From Pseudomonadota bacterium (lineage in GTDB: Bacteria; Myxococcota_A; UBA796; GCA-2862545), in contig PKDJ01000144.1 in the NCBI GenBank assembly GCA_002862545.1, positions 1-50,992 on the forward strand: a stretch of 50,992 bases of DNA, in the 5' to 3' direction. Below the pieces are notes generated by a model. The model did no database searches and had not been told where the DNA came from. It worked only from the letters and a program-made list of their open reading frames with translations. Numbering within the stretch: position 1 is the stretch's first letter; every line of letters starts with the position of its first letter. The translations under genes and the position numbers were made by a program. This document shows positions 28,712-36,475 of the stretch, piece by piece.

Positions 28712-29662
28712 TCAGGGGCGAGGGGTGCGATCCTCGACCGCGAGGAGGGTGTCGAGCTGCCGCTTGAGCACGGCCTGTCGCGTCCGCAGCCGCCGTACGT
28801 TCTTGCGCGCGAGCTCGAGCTCGCGCTCGCGGGACGGGCGGTCACGGGATTCTGGAGGGAGCTTGGCGACGGCCTCTTCGCGAGCATTCTCGACACGCAT
28901 GGCCCGATGCAGGTCCTCGTCGACGTCTGCCAGCTGTCGCCGGATCGCGCGCCTCTCGTCAGTGTGGTCGGGGGCGATGCGCCGGGGGGGGGGCGGCACC
29001 GTGCTGCTCGTGGGGTTTCGGAGGTTGGACTCTTCGTAGGCCACAAACCCGGTGGAGGGTCCCGCGGTGCGGGGGGCTGGCGGCGGCGTGAACAGGCGCG
29101 CTCCTGCTGGGGCCGGAGTGAGTGCCACATCGAGCCAGCCGTCGAAGGCGTAGAGCAACAGGTGCGTGAGGCCGTACTCGAGCTGGCGTCGGAGCATGCG
29201 TGCGTCGAAGGCGCGGCCTGTCATGCGGAGCAGGGGCGCATCGCGGCGTGCACCGAGGTAGTGGTGGGCGACGAGTGCGCCAGATGGATGGCCGGCATCG
29301 CGCCCGAGCGTGCGCTTGTTGTGTGCCTCGAGCTTCAGACCATCAAGCTCGTCGGCGAGCGCACGGAAGGCAGCGACACGGTCGACCACGTCATCCTCGA
29401 CCCAGAGGAAGCCCATGCGCTTCTGCATGCCGTAGCGCACTCCGCGATGACTCCAGCGAGCCGTCACCATGCGCCGCATGACCTTGCCGACAGCGCAGTC
29501 AGCGAGGAACAAGACACGCGCTTGGCCGACGACGCGGCTCCGGTTCTTGGCGAACTGCTGGCTCGTCCAGCAGACGGCCTGGATGCCGGATGCGCTCAGA
29601 GCGCTCACGAGCTCGTCGGCGACCCTGACCTCGGCACCATCGGCCACGATAGCGAACTGCAT
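28712..29662 (-). CDS. Unknown protein with C-terminal coiled coil
   Basis: 316 residues. Residues 1-90 look like a compact alpha/beta domain (MQFAIVADGAEVRVADELVSAL...ARVLFLAD) reminiscent of a receiver or TIR-like Rossmann fold, though I cannot assign it. A Pro-rich segment at about 185-230 is followed by a charged coiled coil (about 232-305). GGAG lies five bases before the ATG. It precedes the HAD-CAT pair on the same strand by 73 bases and may be cotranscribed. Function not recognised. Confidence 0.65.
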   Translation of the reverse strand: MQFAIVADGAEVRVADELVSALSASGIQAVCWTSQQFAKNRSRVVGQARVLFLADCAVGKVMRRMVTARWSHRGVRYGMQKRMGFLWVEDDVVDRVAAFRALADELDGLKLEAHNKRTLGRDAGHPSGALVAHHYLGARRDAPLLRMTGRAFDARMLRRQLEYGLTHLLLYAFDGWLDVALTPAPAGARLFTPPPAPRTAGPSTGFVAYEESNLRNPTSSTVPPPPRRIAPDHTDERRAIRRQLADVDEDLHRAMRVENAREEAVAKLPPESRDRPSRERELELARKNVRRLRTRQAVLKRQLDTLLAVEDRTPRP

Positions 29663-29763
29663 GAGGGCTCCACGGGGGGACGCCCAGTATGCTTCGTGTC
29701 GGGCCGATGGTCCAGCGATCTAACCGGACGACCGGTTGCTCTCGGTCGTCCAGCGCGCAGAGA

Positions 29764-30582
29764 TCAGGCGCGGGCTGCGAGGGGCGCCCGGGAGGCGCGC
29801 CAGGCCAGCGGCGTGAGGCCGATGTGCTCCTTGAAGACGCGACCAAAGGAGGCCTGGCTCTGGTACCCACACTTGATGGCGATCTCACCGACAGTGAGTC
29901 GGTTGTTCGTGAGCAGCTCGAGGGCCCGGATCACGCGGGCGCGCTGCAGCCAGTCGGTGGGCGTGAGGGAGAGCTCCTCGCGGCAGCGACGCTGGAAGGT
30001 ACGCAGAGAGAGGCCGGAGTGACGAGCGGCGTCTGCGGGCCCCACCGGATGGGGCAGACGGTCGAGGAGCCAGTCGAGTCCACGGCGCAGCTCGGGCGAG
30101 CGAGCGGTCGGCAGGTCGACCTCGACCTCGTCCTCCAGCCAGCCGCCGAGCAGGCCGGCGAGGGCGGTGAAGAAGGAGTCGGTGAGCGGGCCGTCCTCGG
30201 GGAACATGCCCCAGGAGACGGACTCGGCGACCATCTCACGGAGGAGGGGGTTTGCATCGAACACCGAGACGGGCGAGCCATCGAGCGCCTCGGGCCACAG
30301 CGTCACCCACTGCACCTTCGTGGGGCTGTTGGTGCGCAGTTGATGAGGAACTCCTCGTGGAATGAACGCAGCCCTGCCGGGTGGAAGGAGGGCATCCCGC
30401 TCGCTGGTGCGGAGGCGCACGACGCCGTCGAGCACGAGCATGAGGCGGGGACGGTCCTGAAGCTGCCAGTCGCCGCGACGAGCCGGCATGTCGGCCTCCG
30501 TCGCGAACGCTCGCGCCGGCGGGCGGGCCGGGCGGGCGTGGAGGCGGGGACGCGAATCACGAGAGAGACGGGCAACGAACAT
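29764..30582 (-). CDS. AraC-family transcriptional regulator, copy B
   Basis: 272 residues from the ATG at 30582, which has GGAG six bases upstream. An N-terminal cupin-like ligand domain (about 15-115, with IPRGVPHQL) precedes a C-terminal double helix-turn-helix (about 170-265: SGLSLRTFQRRCREELSLTP then CGYQSQASFGRVFKEHIGLTP). It is strongly similar to the gene just upstream; the DNA-binding domains match over nearly their whole length. The two genes are 22 bases apart, so they arose by tandem duplication and are probably cotranscribed. Confidence 0.92.
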   Translation of the reverse strand: MFVARLSRDSRPRLHARPARPPARAFATEADMPARRGDWQLQDRPRLMLVLDGVVRLRTSERDALLPPGRAAFIPRGVPHQLRTNSPTKVQWVTLWPEALDGSPVSVFDANPLLREMVAESVSWGMFPEDGPLTDSFFTALAGLLGGWLEDEVEVDLPTARSPELRRGLDWLLDRLPHPVGPADAARHSGLSLRTFQRRCREELSLTPTDWLQRARVIRALELLTNNRLTVGEIAIKCGYQSQASFGRVFKEHIGLTPLAWRASRAPLAARA

Positions 30583-30604
30583 CCTGAACTCCAATCGACG
30601 GGTG

Positions 30605-31402
30605 TCAGTTTCGCGAAGGGCTGCCGGCATCGAGCGCCCGCCATGCGACGGGCGTGAAGCCGAGGTGATCCTTGAAGACCCGACCGAAAGACGCTTGCGA
30701 CTGGTAGCCACAGCGCATCGCTACATCGGCGATGGAGAGGTCGGAGTGGTTGAGCATCTCGAGTCCCTGCAGAACCCGAGCGCGCTGAAGCCAAGCGCTG
30801 GGCGACATGCCCAGCTCGGCGCGGCACCGGCGCTGGAAGGTGCGAAGCGACAGGCCGGCGTGCAGCGCCGCGTCGACCGGACCGACGGGGTGCGCCAACC
30901 GGCCGAGGAGCCAGTTGAGTCCTTGTCGAAGCTCGGGAGAGCCGGCGTGGGGCAGCGTGATGTCGTCGGTGCTGGCGCGCCAGCGTCCGATGAGCCCGCC
31001 GAGCGCGGTGAAGAAGGCGTCGGCGGCGTCGGTCCGTGGGGGGTCTTGACCCCAGTCGGCGGCGTGCCGGACCATCTCCGTCAGGAGTGGAGGTGCGGCG
31101 AACACGTCGAGCCCCTGGCCAGGCTCGAGGCCGCGCCAGAAGCGCACCACACGAACCGCGACGGGGCGCTTGACCGAGACCGCGTGCTCGACATCGCCGG
31201 GGATCCAGACGACGCGTCCGGCGGGAATGACGGCGCTGCAGGTGCGTGCGTCGACCCTAACGACCCCTGCGACCGGCAGCAGGAGCTGCGGGTGGCGATG
31301 GGTCGACCACTCGGGCTCGGCGGGCTGTAGGACCGCATTGAGACCGAAGGCCGGGACGGAGCCGGGTGGGACGGCAGAGTAATTTTCGCTTGGGCTGAAC
31401 AT
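30605..31402 (-). CDS. AraC-family transcriptional regulator, copy A
   Basis: 265 residues. Cupin-like N-terminal domain (HRHPQLLLPVAGVVRV and IPGDVEHAV) and C-terminal AraC DNA-binding domain (AGLSLRTFQRRCRAELGMSP, CGYQSQASFGRVFKDHLGFTP). Because GFGRVFK-type recognition helices are nearly identical to copy B, both may bind the same sites. Its leader (31392-31511) is unusually rich in inverted repeats, consistent with autoregulation. ATG at 31402; no strong ribosome site. Confidence 0.92.
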   Translation of the reverse strand: MFSPSENYSAVPPGSVPAFGLNAVLQPAEPEWSTHRHPQLLLPVAGVVRVDARTCSAVIPAGRVVWIPGDVEHAVSVKRPVAVRVVRFWRGLEPGQGLDVFAAPPLLTEMVRHAADWGQDPPRTDAADAFFTALGGLIGRWRASTDDITLPHAGSPELRQGLNWLLGRLAHPVGPVDAALHAGLSLRTFQRRCRAELGMSPSAWLQRARVLQGLEMLNHSDLSIADVAMRCGYQSQASFGRVFKDHLGFTPVAWRALDAGSPSRN

Positions 31403-31511
31403 GTTTTGTACATCCGCGATGGGTTCAGCCTATCCGTTTGTTGAACAAACGCGGGGTCAGCTCCGGCCGGTGCGGCTGAAAACGCACTGTTCATCGTGGG
31501 TGAGCATGAAC
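31392..31511 (-). promoter_or_regulatory. Operator-rich leader of the tandem AraC genes
   Basis: Five copies of TGAAC or its complement GTTCA occur here: 31396-31400, 31423-31427, 31442-31446, 31489-31493 and 31507-31511. The first two are part of an 8-bp inverted repeat (GGCTGAAC 31393-31400, GTTCAGCC 31423-31430) that spans the start codon. A perfect 17-bp palindrome (CGTTTGTT-G-AACAAACG) lies at 31435-31451, 33 bases before the ATG. Inference: binding sites of these or another regulator. Confidence 0.6.
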
Positions 31512-31678
31512 AAGGTGATGCGACCAGACAGTTTCAGCGTGTGTGACGCGATGGGGTCAGAAGACGCGGATCCGCTTCCGGTGCCGCCTCCTGCTTACGT
31601 GTCGAGGGCGCGGACGAGCGCTACACCGCTGGCTTGTCACAAGTTGTCGTGTGCGGAGTAGGTTGCGCCTACTTGCGC
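31403..31678. other. Intergenic region upstream of the AraC pair
   Basis: 276 bases between the AraC copy A start and the end of the next minus-strand gene. Its left half holds the inverted repeats listed separately; the stretch is more AT-rich than its surroundings. I see no RNA gene or clear terminator in the right half. Confidence 0.4.
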
Positions 31679-32329
31679 TCAGTGGCGCGGCGCGAGACGG
31701 ATCTGATGGACCACGGGGTTCGATCCGTCGTACCAGAGGGGCTCTCGGCTTCGGTACACGACGCCGCCGTCTTCCGCAGTCACACTCACCTTGAGTGCGG
31801 TCGGGCCCTGTGGCTCTGCGTACCAGCAGCCATAGACGCCGTCCTCGGTCGAGATGTCTGTGGCGAGGATGCGTCCGTCGGCTGCGTCGTGAGCCGCGAC
31901 GCGGAGGCCCTCGAGGGGTGTCCCATCGGCCGTGGTGACCGAGCCGCGGAGTTGTGGGCGAAAACGAAGAAAGGCTCCACCGTCCTCGAGATTGAATGCC
32001 CAGTGAGTGAGTCGGAGTGTGAACTCTTCGAGGCGCCCGGCGTTGTCTCGGACGGCCTCTTCCGTGGACAGGAGCACGCGCTCGGTGCCGGGAACATGGA
32101 CGCGCAGGTAGAGGTCGGGCAGCCCCTCGAGGCCGCCGTCATCGAAGTCCCTCGTGCGGTAGCGCAGGATGAACCGTCCATCATGATCGGTCATGCTCTC
32201 GTCGAGGGCGTCGTCGAACAGGACGTCCTTGTCCCACAGTCGGATCAAGAGTCCCGGAATCGGCTGGTTCGTCTCGTCGATCACGAGCTGGCCTCGAACG
32301 AACCACTGCTTGTCGCGTCCTTCGGTCAC
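31679..32329 (-). CDS. Two-domain transthyretin/carboxypeptidase-regulatory-like beta-sandwich protein
   Basis: 216 residues, no signal peptide seen. Two similar beta-sandwich halves: VRGQLVIDETNQPIPGLLIRLWDKD...DESMTDHDGRFIL (about 12-55) and LRGSVTTADGTPLEGLRVAAHDAADG (about 127-152) are both of the GxVxxxxGxPLxGxxVxxxD type found in carboxypeptidase-regulatory-like and transthyretin-like domains. These are binding or structural modules. GTG start with GGAGAGGG about 10 bases upstream. Partner unknown. Confidence 0.75.
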   Translation of the reverse strand: MTEGRDKQWFVRGQLVIDETNQPIPGLLIRLWDKDVLFDDALDESMTDHDGRFILRYRTRDFDDGGLEGLPDLYLRVHVPGTERVLLSTEEAVRDNAGRLEEFTLRLTHWAFNLEDGGAFLRFRPQLRGSVTTADGTPLEGLRVAAHDAADGRILATDISTEDGVYGCWYAEPQGPTALKVSVTAEDGGVVYRSREPLWYDGSNPVVHQIRLAPRH

Positions 32330-32690
32330 TGAGGCACCCTCTCCAGGGGCGGAGGATGGAGGAGGCTCGGTCGACCGTCAAGCACTGAACCCGTCGCTGA
32401 GCGACCCTCCACGCGCCGATGCGGCTCGCGCCGGCTTGACCTGGGTACCGAGCACACCACACGGGGCTGCGCAGGTTTTGCACGCCAGACACCCGATTCT
32501 TGCCACGGCTACTGGGTGTGAAGGGCCGCGCGGCGACGCGCATGAGTGGATGAATGATCGTGTTGTGCGCGTCCGATCACTCGGCCTGTTCGTCATGGAC
32601 AGGTCTCTGCGCGAGCCCGGCTGCGCTCGACGGCTGTGGTGCAGTGGGCTGGGCTGAAGTGAGTCGATATGGCCGAGCGGGGAGGTGTGG
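32330..32690. other. 361-base divergent intergenic region
   Basis: Lies between two divergent genes, so it should carry both promoters. A 6-bp inverted repeat (TGATCG 32555-32560, CGATCA 32574-32579) and a TTGACC at about 32436 are present, but I cannot pair the latter with a convincing -10. No gene or RNA is seen. Confidence 0.35.
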
Positions 32691-33605
32691 ATGTCTCTGC
32701 TGGGCATGTTCAAGGGCGAGGGGTCGACGGGCTTCGGCTTCAACTCGTCTGCCGAAGAGGTGACCGAGGGACTCGATCTGTCCGGCAAGACCTACTTGCT
32801 GACCGGCTGCAACTCCGGCATCGGTGCCGAGACCCTGCGGGTGCTCGCGCTTCGCGGAGCGACGGTGATCGGCGCGGCGCGAACGGATGCGAAGGCCGAG
32901 GCGGCGGTCTCGAGTCACCGGGGAGCGCTGCCAGTCGCCTGTGAGCTCTCCGAGCCCGACTCCGTGAGGGCCTGTGTCGAGGCCGTCAAGGCACTGAACA
33001 AGCCCCTCGATGGCATCATCGCCAACGCCGGCATCATGGCGCTCCCCGAGCGGACGGTGCACCACGGCTACGAGCTGCAGTTCCTCACCAACCACATCGG
33101 GCACTGGATCTTGGTCACCGGACTGCTGGATCAGCTGACGGACGACGGTCGGGTGGTGATGCTGTCGAGCGAGGCCCACCGCTGGACGGTGAGGGGCGGC
33201 ATCGGCTTCGACAACCTCGATGCCTCAAAGAGCTACGACGGCTGGAGGTTCTACGGGCAGTCCAAGCTCGCGAACCTACTCACGGCGAAGGAGCTCGCGC
33301 GACGCTTCGAGGGCACGAAGAAGACCGCCAATGCGGTCCATCCCGGTGTGATCGTCACCAACCTCGGGCGTCACATGGGTCGTGGGATGAACGCCGCATG
33401 GGCCGCGCTGGGTCCGCTGCTCTTCACCAAGCCCATTCCGCAGGGCGCCGCGACTCATGTCTACGTGGCCGCCAGTCCTTCGATGGCCGAGAGCGGCCAG
33501 TACTGGGAGGACTGCAACGTGGGCAAGCCCACGAGGCATGGTCGTGATGCGGCGCTCGCCTCGCGGCTCTGGGAGGAGACCGAGCGCATCGTCGCCGGCC
33601 TCTAG
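32691..33605 (+). CDS. Short-chain dehydrogenase/reductase (retinol dehydrogenase/WWOX-like)
   Basis: 304 residues. Cofactor motif LLTGCNSGIGAETLR (TGxxxGIG), IIANAGIM (NAG), catalytic Ser in VVMLSSEAH, and the YGQSKLAN motif (Tyr-x-x-x-Lys) are all present, followed by VHPGVIVTNLGRHM, the typical post-catalytic PG motif of the retinol-dehydrogenase/light-dependent protochlorophyllide reductase branch. An oxidoreductase for an alcohol or ketone; substrate unknown. GGAGG lies five bases before the ATG. Confidence 0.92.
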   Translation: MSLLGMFKGEGSTGFGFNSSAEEVTEGLDLSGKTYLLTGCNSGIGAETLRVLALRGATVIGAARTDAKAEAAVSSHRGALPVACELSEPDSVRACVEAVKALNKPLDGIIANAGIMALPERTVHHGYELQFLTNHIGHWILVTGLLDQLTDDGRVVMLSSEAHRWTVRGGIGFDNLDASKSYDGWRFYGQSKLANLLTAKELARRFEGTKKTANAVHPGVIVTNLGRHMGRGMNAAWAALGPLLFTKPIPQGAATHVYVAASPSMAESGQYWEDCNVGKPTRHGRDAALASRLWEETERIVAGL

Positions 33606-33721
33606 GGGGCGTGCTGCACGACGCTTGAGGCCGAGCTGAGGCCAGTGGGTGCCCCTCGACGAAGAGGTATGGGGGCTGCACAGCCACCTGCGTGCGTCGA
33701 CTCGGCTGGATGCCCAGGGCG

Positions 33722-34798
33722 TCAGACCACCAGCGCGCGGCCGGCGGCCCCGATGTGCTGCCGCGTGACGATGGCACCGCTGCGGGAGAACCAGGCCTCC
33801 CGGTAGAGGTTCACGGTTGTGCAGACGTGCGTCGGCACGAGCCAGACGAGGGACCCTGCACAGACCCCCTCTCCGCGGCACGGCTGGTGCTCTTCGCTCG
33901 GACCGCGCCACGCCCAGTCGGGGTGAGCCGGCGCGACACCCGAGGGGCGGGCGTCGGGAGACAGGGCCTTCGAGCCCGCATCGAGGGTCACCCGATCGCC
34001 GCGGACGCTGACCGCCCGCGACACGACCCAGGCGGCCTGGCGCAGTCCAAGGTCGGCGGCAGCCGGAGCCGTCCGGGTGTCGGAGAGCACCACGGTGCCC
34101 GGGGAGATCTGGGCGCGCCATGGTCCAGTCTGGAGGCCCTCGTGGTCGAGTGCATGGGCATAGCTGTGGGTGCCGGAGGTGATGACATCCAGTCCGGAGA
34201 CGCCGAGCGCGTCGGCGAGCGCACACAGGCGGTCGTAGCCCGCATGCGCCGCCTGACGCTGGGTCCAGGTGTGGTGTCCGTCGTAGCCGTGCAGGCCCGA
34301 CACGCCGTCCGTCGAGACCCCTCGCCAGTCCTCGGGCGGGGTGCCGGTGCGTCCCATGCCGAGGTCGACATCGAGGAAGATGGGCAGTCCGGTCGCGCGA
34401 AGCTCAGTGAGATGAGCCGGATCGTCTGCGAGCAGGTGGATGCGAGCGCCTGCGTGTCGGCGTGCCAGCGCCTCTACCGCCTCGACCGCCGAACCTCTCA
34501 GCGGGTAGGCGACGAGCACATCAATGCTCGAGCCATGACTCTCGGCCGCCTCGAGGACGAGCTCGAGCTCGGGGACCGTGGCCACCTTGAGACAGTGGAC
34601 GCCTGCGGCGAGCAGGCGGGCGATCACGGCCTGGCTCTTCACGGTCTTCACGTGTGGACGCCAGCGTCCCGGTCCTCCCGCCCGTGCCAGCACGGCTGCC
34701 ACGTTGTGGTCGACAGCGTCGAGGTCGATCACGAGAGCGGGGGTGAGCGGGGGCTCGAAGTCGGGGACGGGTGGCTGCATCTGCGGCGCGTATCCCAT
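33722..34798 (-). CDS. D-serine dehydratase / D-threonine aldolase-family PLP enzyme
   Basis: 358 residues from the ATG at 34798 (GGAG five bases upstream); longer in-frame extensions lack support. The alanine-racemase-like barrel opens with TPALVIDLDAVDHNVA and RPHVKTVKS, whose Lys should bind PLP. Near the C-terminus VPTHVCTTVNL gives the His-x-Cys pair that binds zinc in eukaryotic-type D-serine dehydratase. HTWTQRQAAHAGYDRL and SGTHSYAH are further family markers. Cytoplasmic; breaks down D-hydroxyamino acids. Which substrate is uncertain. Confidence 0.88.
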   Translation of the reverse strand: MGYAPQMQPPVPDFEPPLTPALVIDLDAVDHNVAAVLARAGGPGRWRPHVKTVKSQAVIARLLAAGVHCLKVATVPELELVLEAAESHGSSIDVLVAYPLRGSAVEAVEALARRHAGARIHLLADDPAHLTELRATGLPIFLDVDLGMGRTGTPPEDWRGVSTDGVSGLHGYDGHHTWTQRQAAHAGYDRLCALADALGVSGLDVITSGTHSYAHALDHEGLQTGPWRAQISPGTVVLSDTRTAPAAADLGLRQAAWVVSRAVSVRGDRVTLDAGSKALSPDARPSGVAPAHPDWAWRGPSEEHQPCRGEGVCAGSLVWLVPTHVCTTVNLYREAWFSRSGAIVTRQHIGAAGRALVV

Positions 34799-34840
34799 CG
34801 GATCTCCAGCCGAGGACAGGCCGGAAGGGTACACGGTCCC

Positions 34841-35626
34841 ATGACGCTCGACTTCCAGTGGTCCCCTGGGCTCGTCCTGCGCGTGCGCTACCGTCGCCAT
34901 GTTCGCGAGGAGGGCATGCGGCCCGGTCGCGCCATCACGGGGCGCAGCTTCACCTGGAGCGTCGACGATGTCGGAGACGGCGTCCTTCGACTGCGACCAG
35001 ACGATGTCCACGCCCTCAGTCCGCAGGACGATCGGCCGGCGCTTCCCCACCGACGACACCTCGACGCGCTGATCGACGCGCCTCCAGACCTCCGAGTCTC
35101 GACCTCCGGCACGCTGCTCGGACTGCACGACCCCGCGGCGATCGCCGCCAGTGCCGACATCTCGACGGCCACGCTACGGGCGCTCCCAGCCGATGCTCGC
35201 CGCTTGATCGCGGGAATGGCCCACCCCGACTCGCTCCATGCCCTGGCCGAGGATCTCTGGAGCAGCCTGGTGTCGCAGTGGATCGCGCTGGGCACGGTGC
35301 CGACGGAGCCGCGGAGCGCGACGGTGAGCGGCCAGCTTCCCGTCCTCGGCACGCCAGCACGCTTCGTGGTCACTCGCACCGCTGAGCCCCTCGATGACGG
35401 CACCCGGCTGGTGTGCACCACCGAGGTGCTGCAGGCCGACGTTCAGGCTGCGCTGGCGGCACGACCGACACCCGTGCAGGGCATGGTCGTGGAGTCGCGG
35501 ATCACCCTGGAGACGGACCCAGCCACCCTGGTGCCCCGGGTGCTGGAGGTCCGGCGTCTGCAGCAGGTGTCGGTGGCTGAGCAGGTCGGATCGCAGCTGG
35601 ACGTTCGGACGTGGGAGTTTCGATAG
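34841..35626 (+). CDS. Conserved-looking protein of unknown function
   Basis: 261 residues beginning MTLDFQWSPGLVLRVRYRR. The sequence is beta-rich in the first and last thirds with a helical centre (about 100-145), no signal peptide, no TM helix, no Cys cluster. Late segments such as VESRITLETDPATLVPRVLEVRR look like an antiparallel beta-sheet. The start is 42 bases from the divergent D-serine dehydratase-like gene. Only a distant purine-rich site (GGAAGG) precedes the ATG, so the start is less sure. I do not recognise a family. Confidence 0.65.
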   Translation: MTLDFQWSPGLVLRVRYRRHVREEGMRPGRAITGRSFTWSVDDVGDGVLRLRPDDVHALSPQDDRPALPHRRHLDALIDAPPDLRVSTSGTLLGLHDPAAIAASADISTATLRALPADARRLIAGMAHPDSLHALAEDLWSSLVSQWIALGTVPTEPRSATVSGQLPVLGTPARFVVTRTAEPLDDGTRLVCTTEVLQADVQAALAARPTPVQGMVVESRITLETDPATLVPRVLEVRRLQQVSVAEQVGSQLDVRTWEFR

Positions 35627-35718
35627 TCGGGACTCTGACGGTCGAGTAGCTGCGTGCTCGAGCAGGATACGCGAACCGCGGGCGGCGACTGGTGTCGGAA
35701 CGACCGTCCGGAGGCTTC

Positions 35719-36444
35719 ATGTTCCTGCTCGTCCTCGCTGCCTGCTCCACACCGCCCGAGCCGTTCACCCCGACCGTCGATGTCGCCTGGTCGGAGAAGA
35801 CGGCCGAGGGGCTGTGCAAGGTCCTGGAGACCACCGAGCGACCGTGCGGTCGTGAGGGACAGACGGCGACCATCGGCGAGCACGCTCTAACATTCCGCGT
35901 GACGGTGGAGAGCAGTGAGGAGTCGTACGGCATCCTCAGCATGCGGGGTCATGCGGCCGTGCTGCGCGACGGTGTCGAGGTGCGGGCACTGCGCACGCCC
36001 GTGCGTGCCTTCGGAGGCAACCTCACCGAGGCCTACGAGCGCGCAGCGCATGAGTGGGCGGTGGTCTACGGCGTCGGGCTCGCGGACTGGGCGCTTGGCG
36101 ACCCGGCGCGGCCCTCGCTGGTCGCGACCGACAAGGCCAACCACGAGTCTCCTCCGGCCGCGCGTGGCGAGGGAACCCTCTACCGGGGGTGGCCGCTGGT
36201 GCGGGGGAGCAAGCAGGCACTGGATCACGAGCCGGTCGTCGCCGCGCTCGGCTCGGTGCTCGACGGTCTGTCGGGCGGGCCGCACGGGATCGTCCTGGAG
36301 GTCGACGGTGACGGCGACGGCATCACCCGCACCCTCTGGCTGGACGGTGAGCCCAGCCCGGCGCTCGAGGAGGCCCTGGCCGCGACGCGCTTCGCCGGGG
36401 CGCCTGGCCTTCAGATCAGGCAGTTCTACCTCTACGACGAGTGA
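35719..36444 (+). CDS. Predicted lipoprotein of unknown function
   Basis: 241 residues. MFLLVLAACSTPPEP is a short lipoprotein signal (lipobox LAAC). GGAGG lies five bases before the ATG, which decides the start over the GTG at 35692. The mature part is mixed alpha/beta with ALTFRVTVESSEE and a C-terminal half (about 150-241) rich in beta strands. No known domain recognised. Convergent with the second ASST-like gene. Confidence 0.75.
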   Translation: MFLLVLAACSTPPEPFTPTVDVAWSEKTAEGLCKVLETTERPCGREGQTATIGEHALTFRVTVESSEESYGILSMRGHAAVLRDGVEVRALRTPVRAFGGNLTEAYERAAHEWAVVYGVGLADWALGDPARPSLVATDKANHESPPAARGEGTLYRGWPLVRGSKQALDHEPVVAALGSVLDGLSGGPHGIVLEVDGDGDGITRTLWLDGEPSPALEEALAATRFAGAPGLQIRQFYLYDE

Positions 36445-36450
36445 CGGGAA

Positions 36451-36475
36451 GGTGTGGGACGTCTAGAGCCACACC
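36451..36475. terminator. Bidirectional terminator-like hairpin
   Basis: GGTGTGG (36451-36457), 11-base loop, CCACACC (36469-36475). It starts six bases after the lipoprotein stop and spans the TAG of the convergent ASST-like gene (36463-36465). Perfect 7-bp stem, no T-run. Confidence 0.5.

Noticed and set aside
31715-31730. GGGTTCGATCC, reminiscent of a tRNA T-loop
   Set aside because: No acceptor, D- or anticodon-stem partners around it, and it lies inside the beta-sandwich protein gene.
34799-35128. Longer N-terminus for the D-serine dehydratase-like protein
   Set aside because: The extension overlaps the divergent gene, lacks family similarity, and the ATG at 34798 has a good ribosome site.
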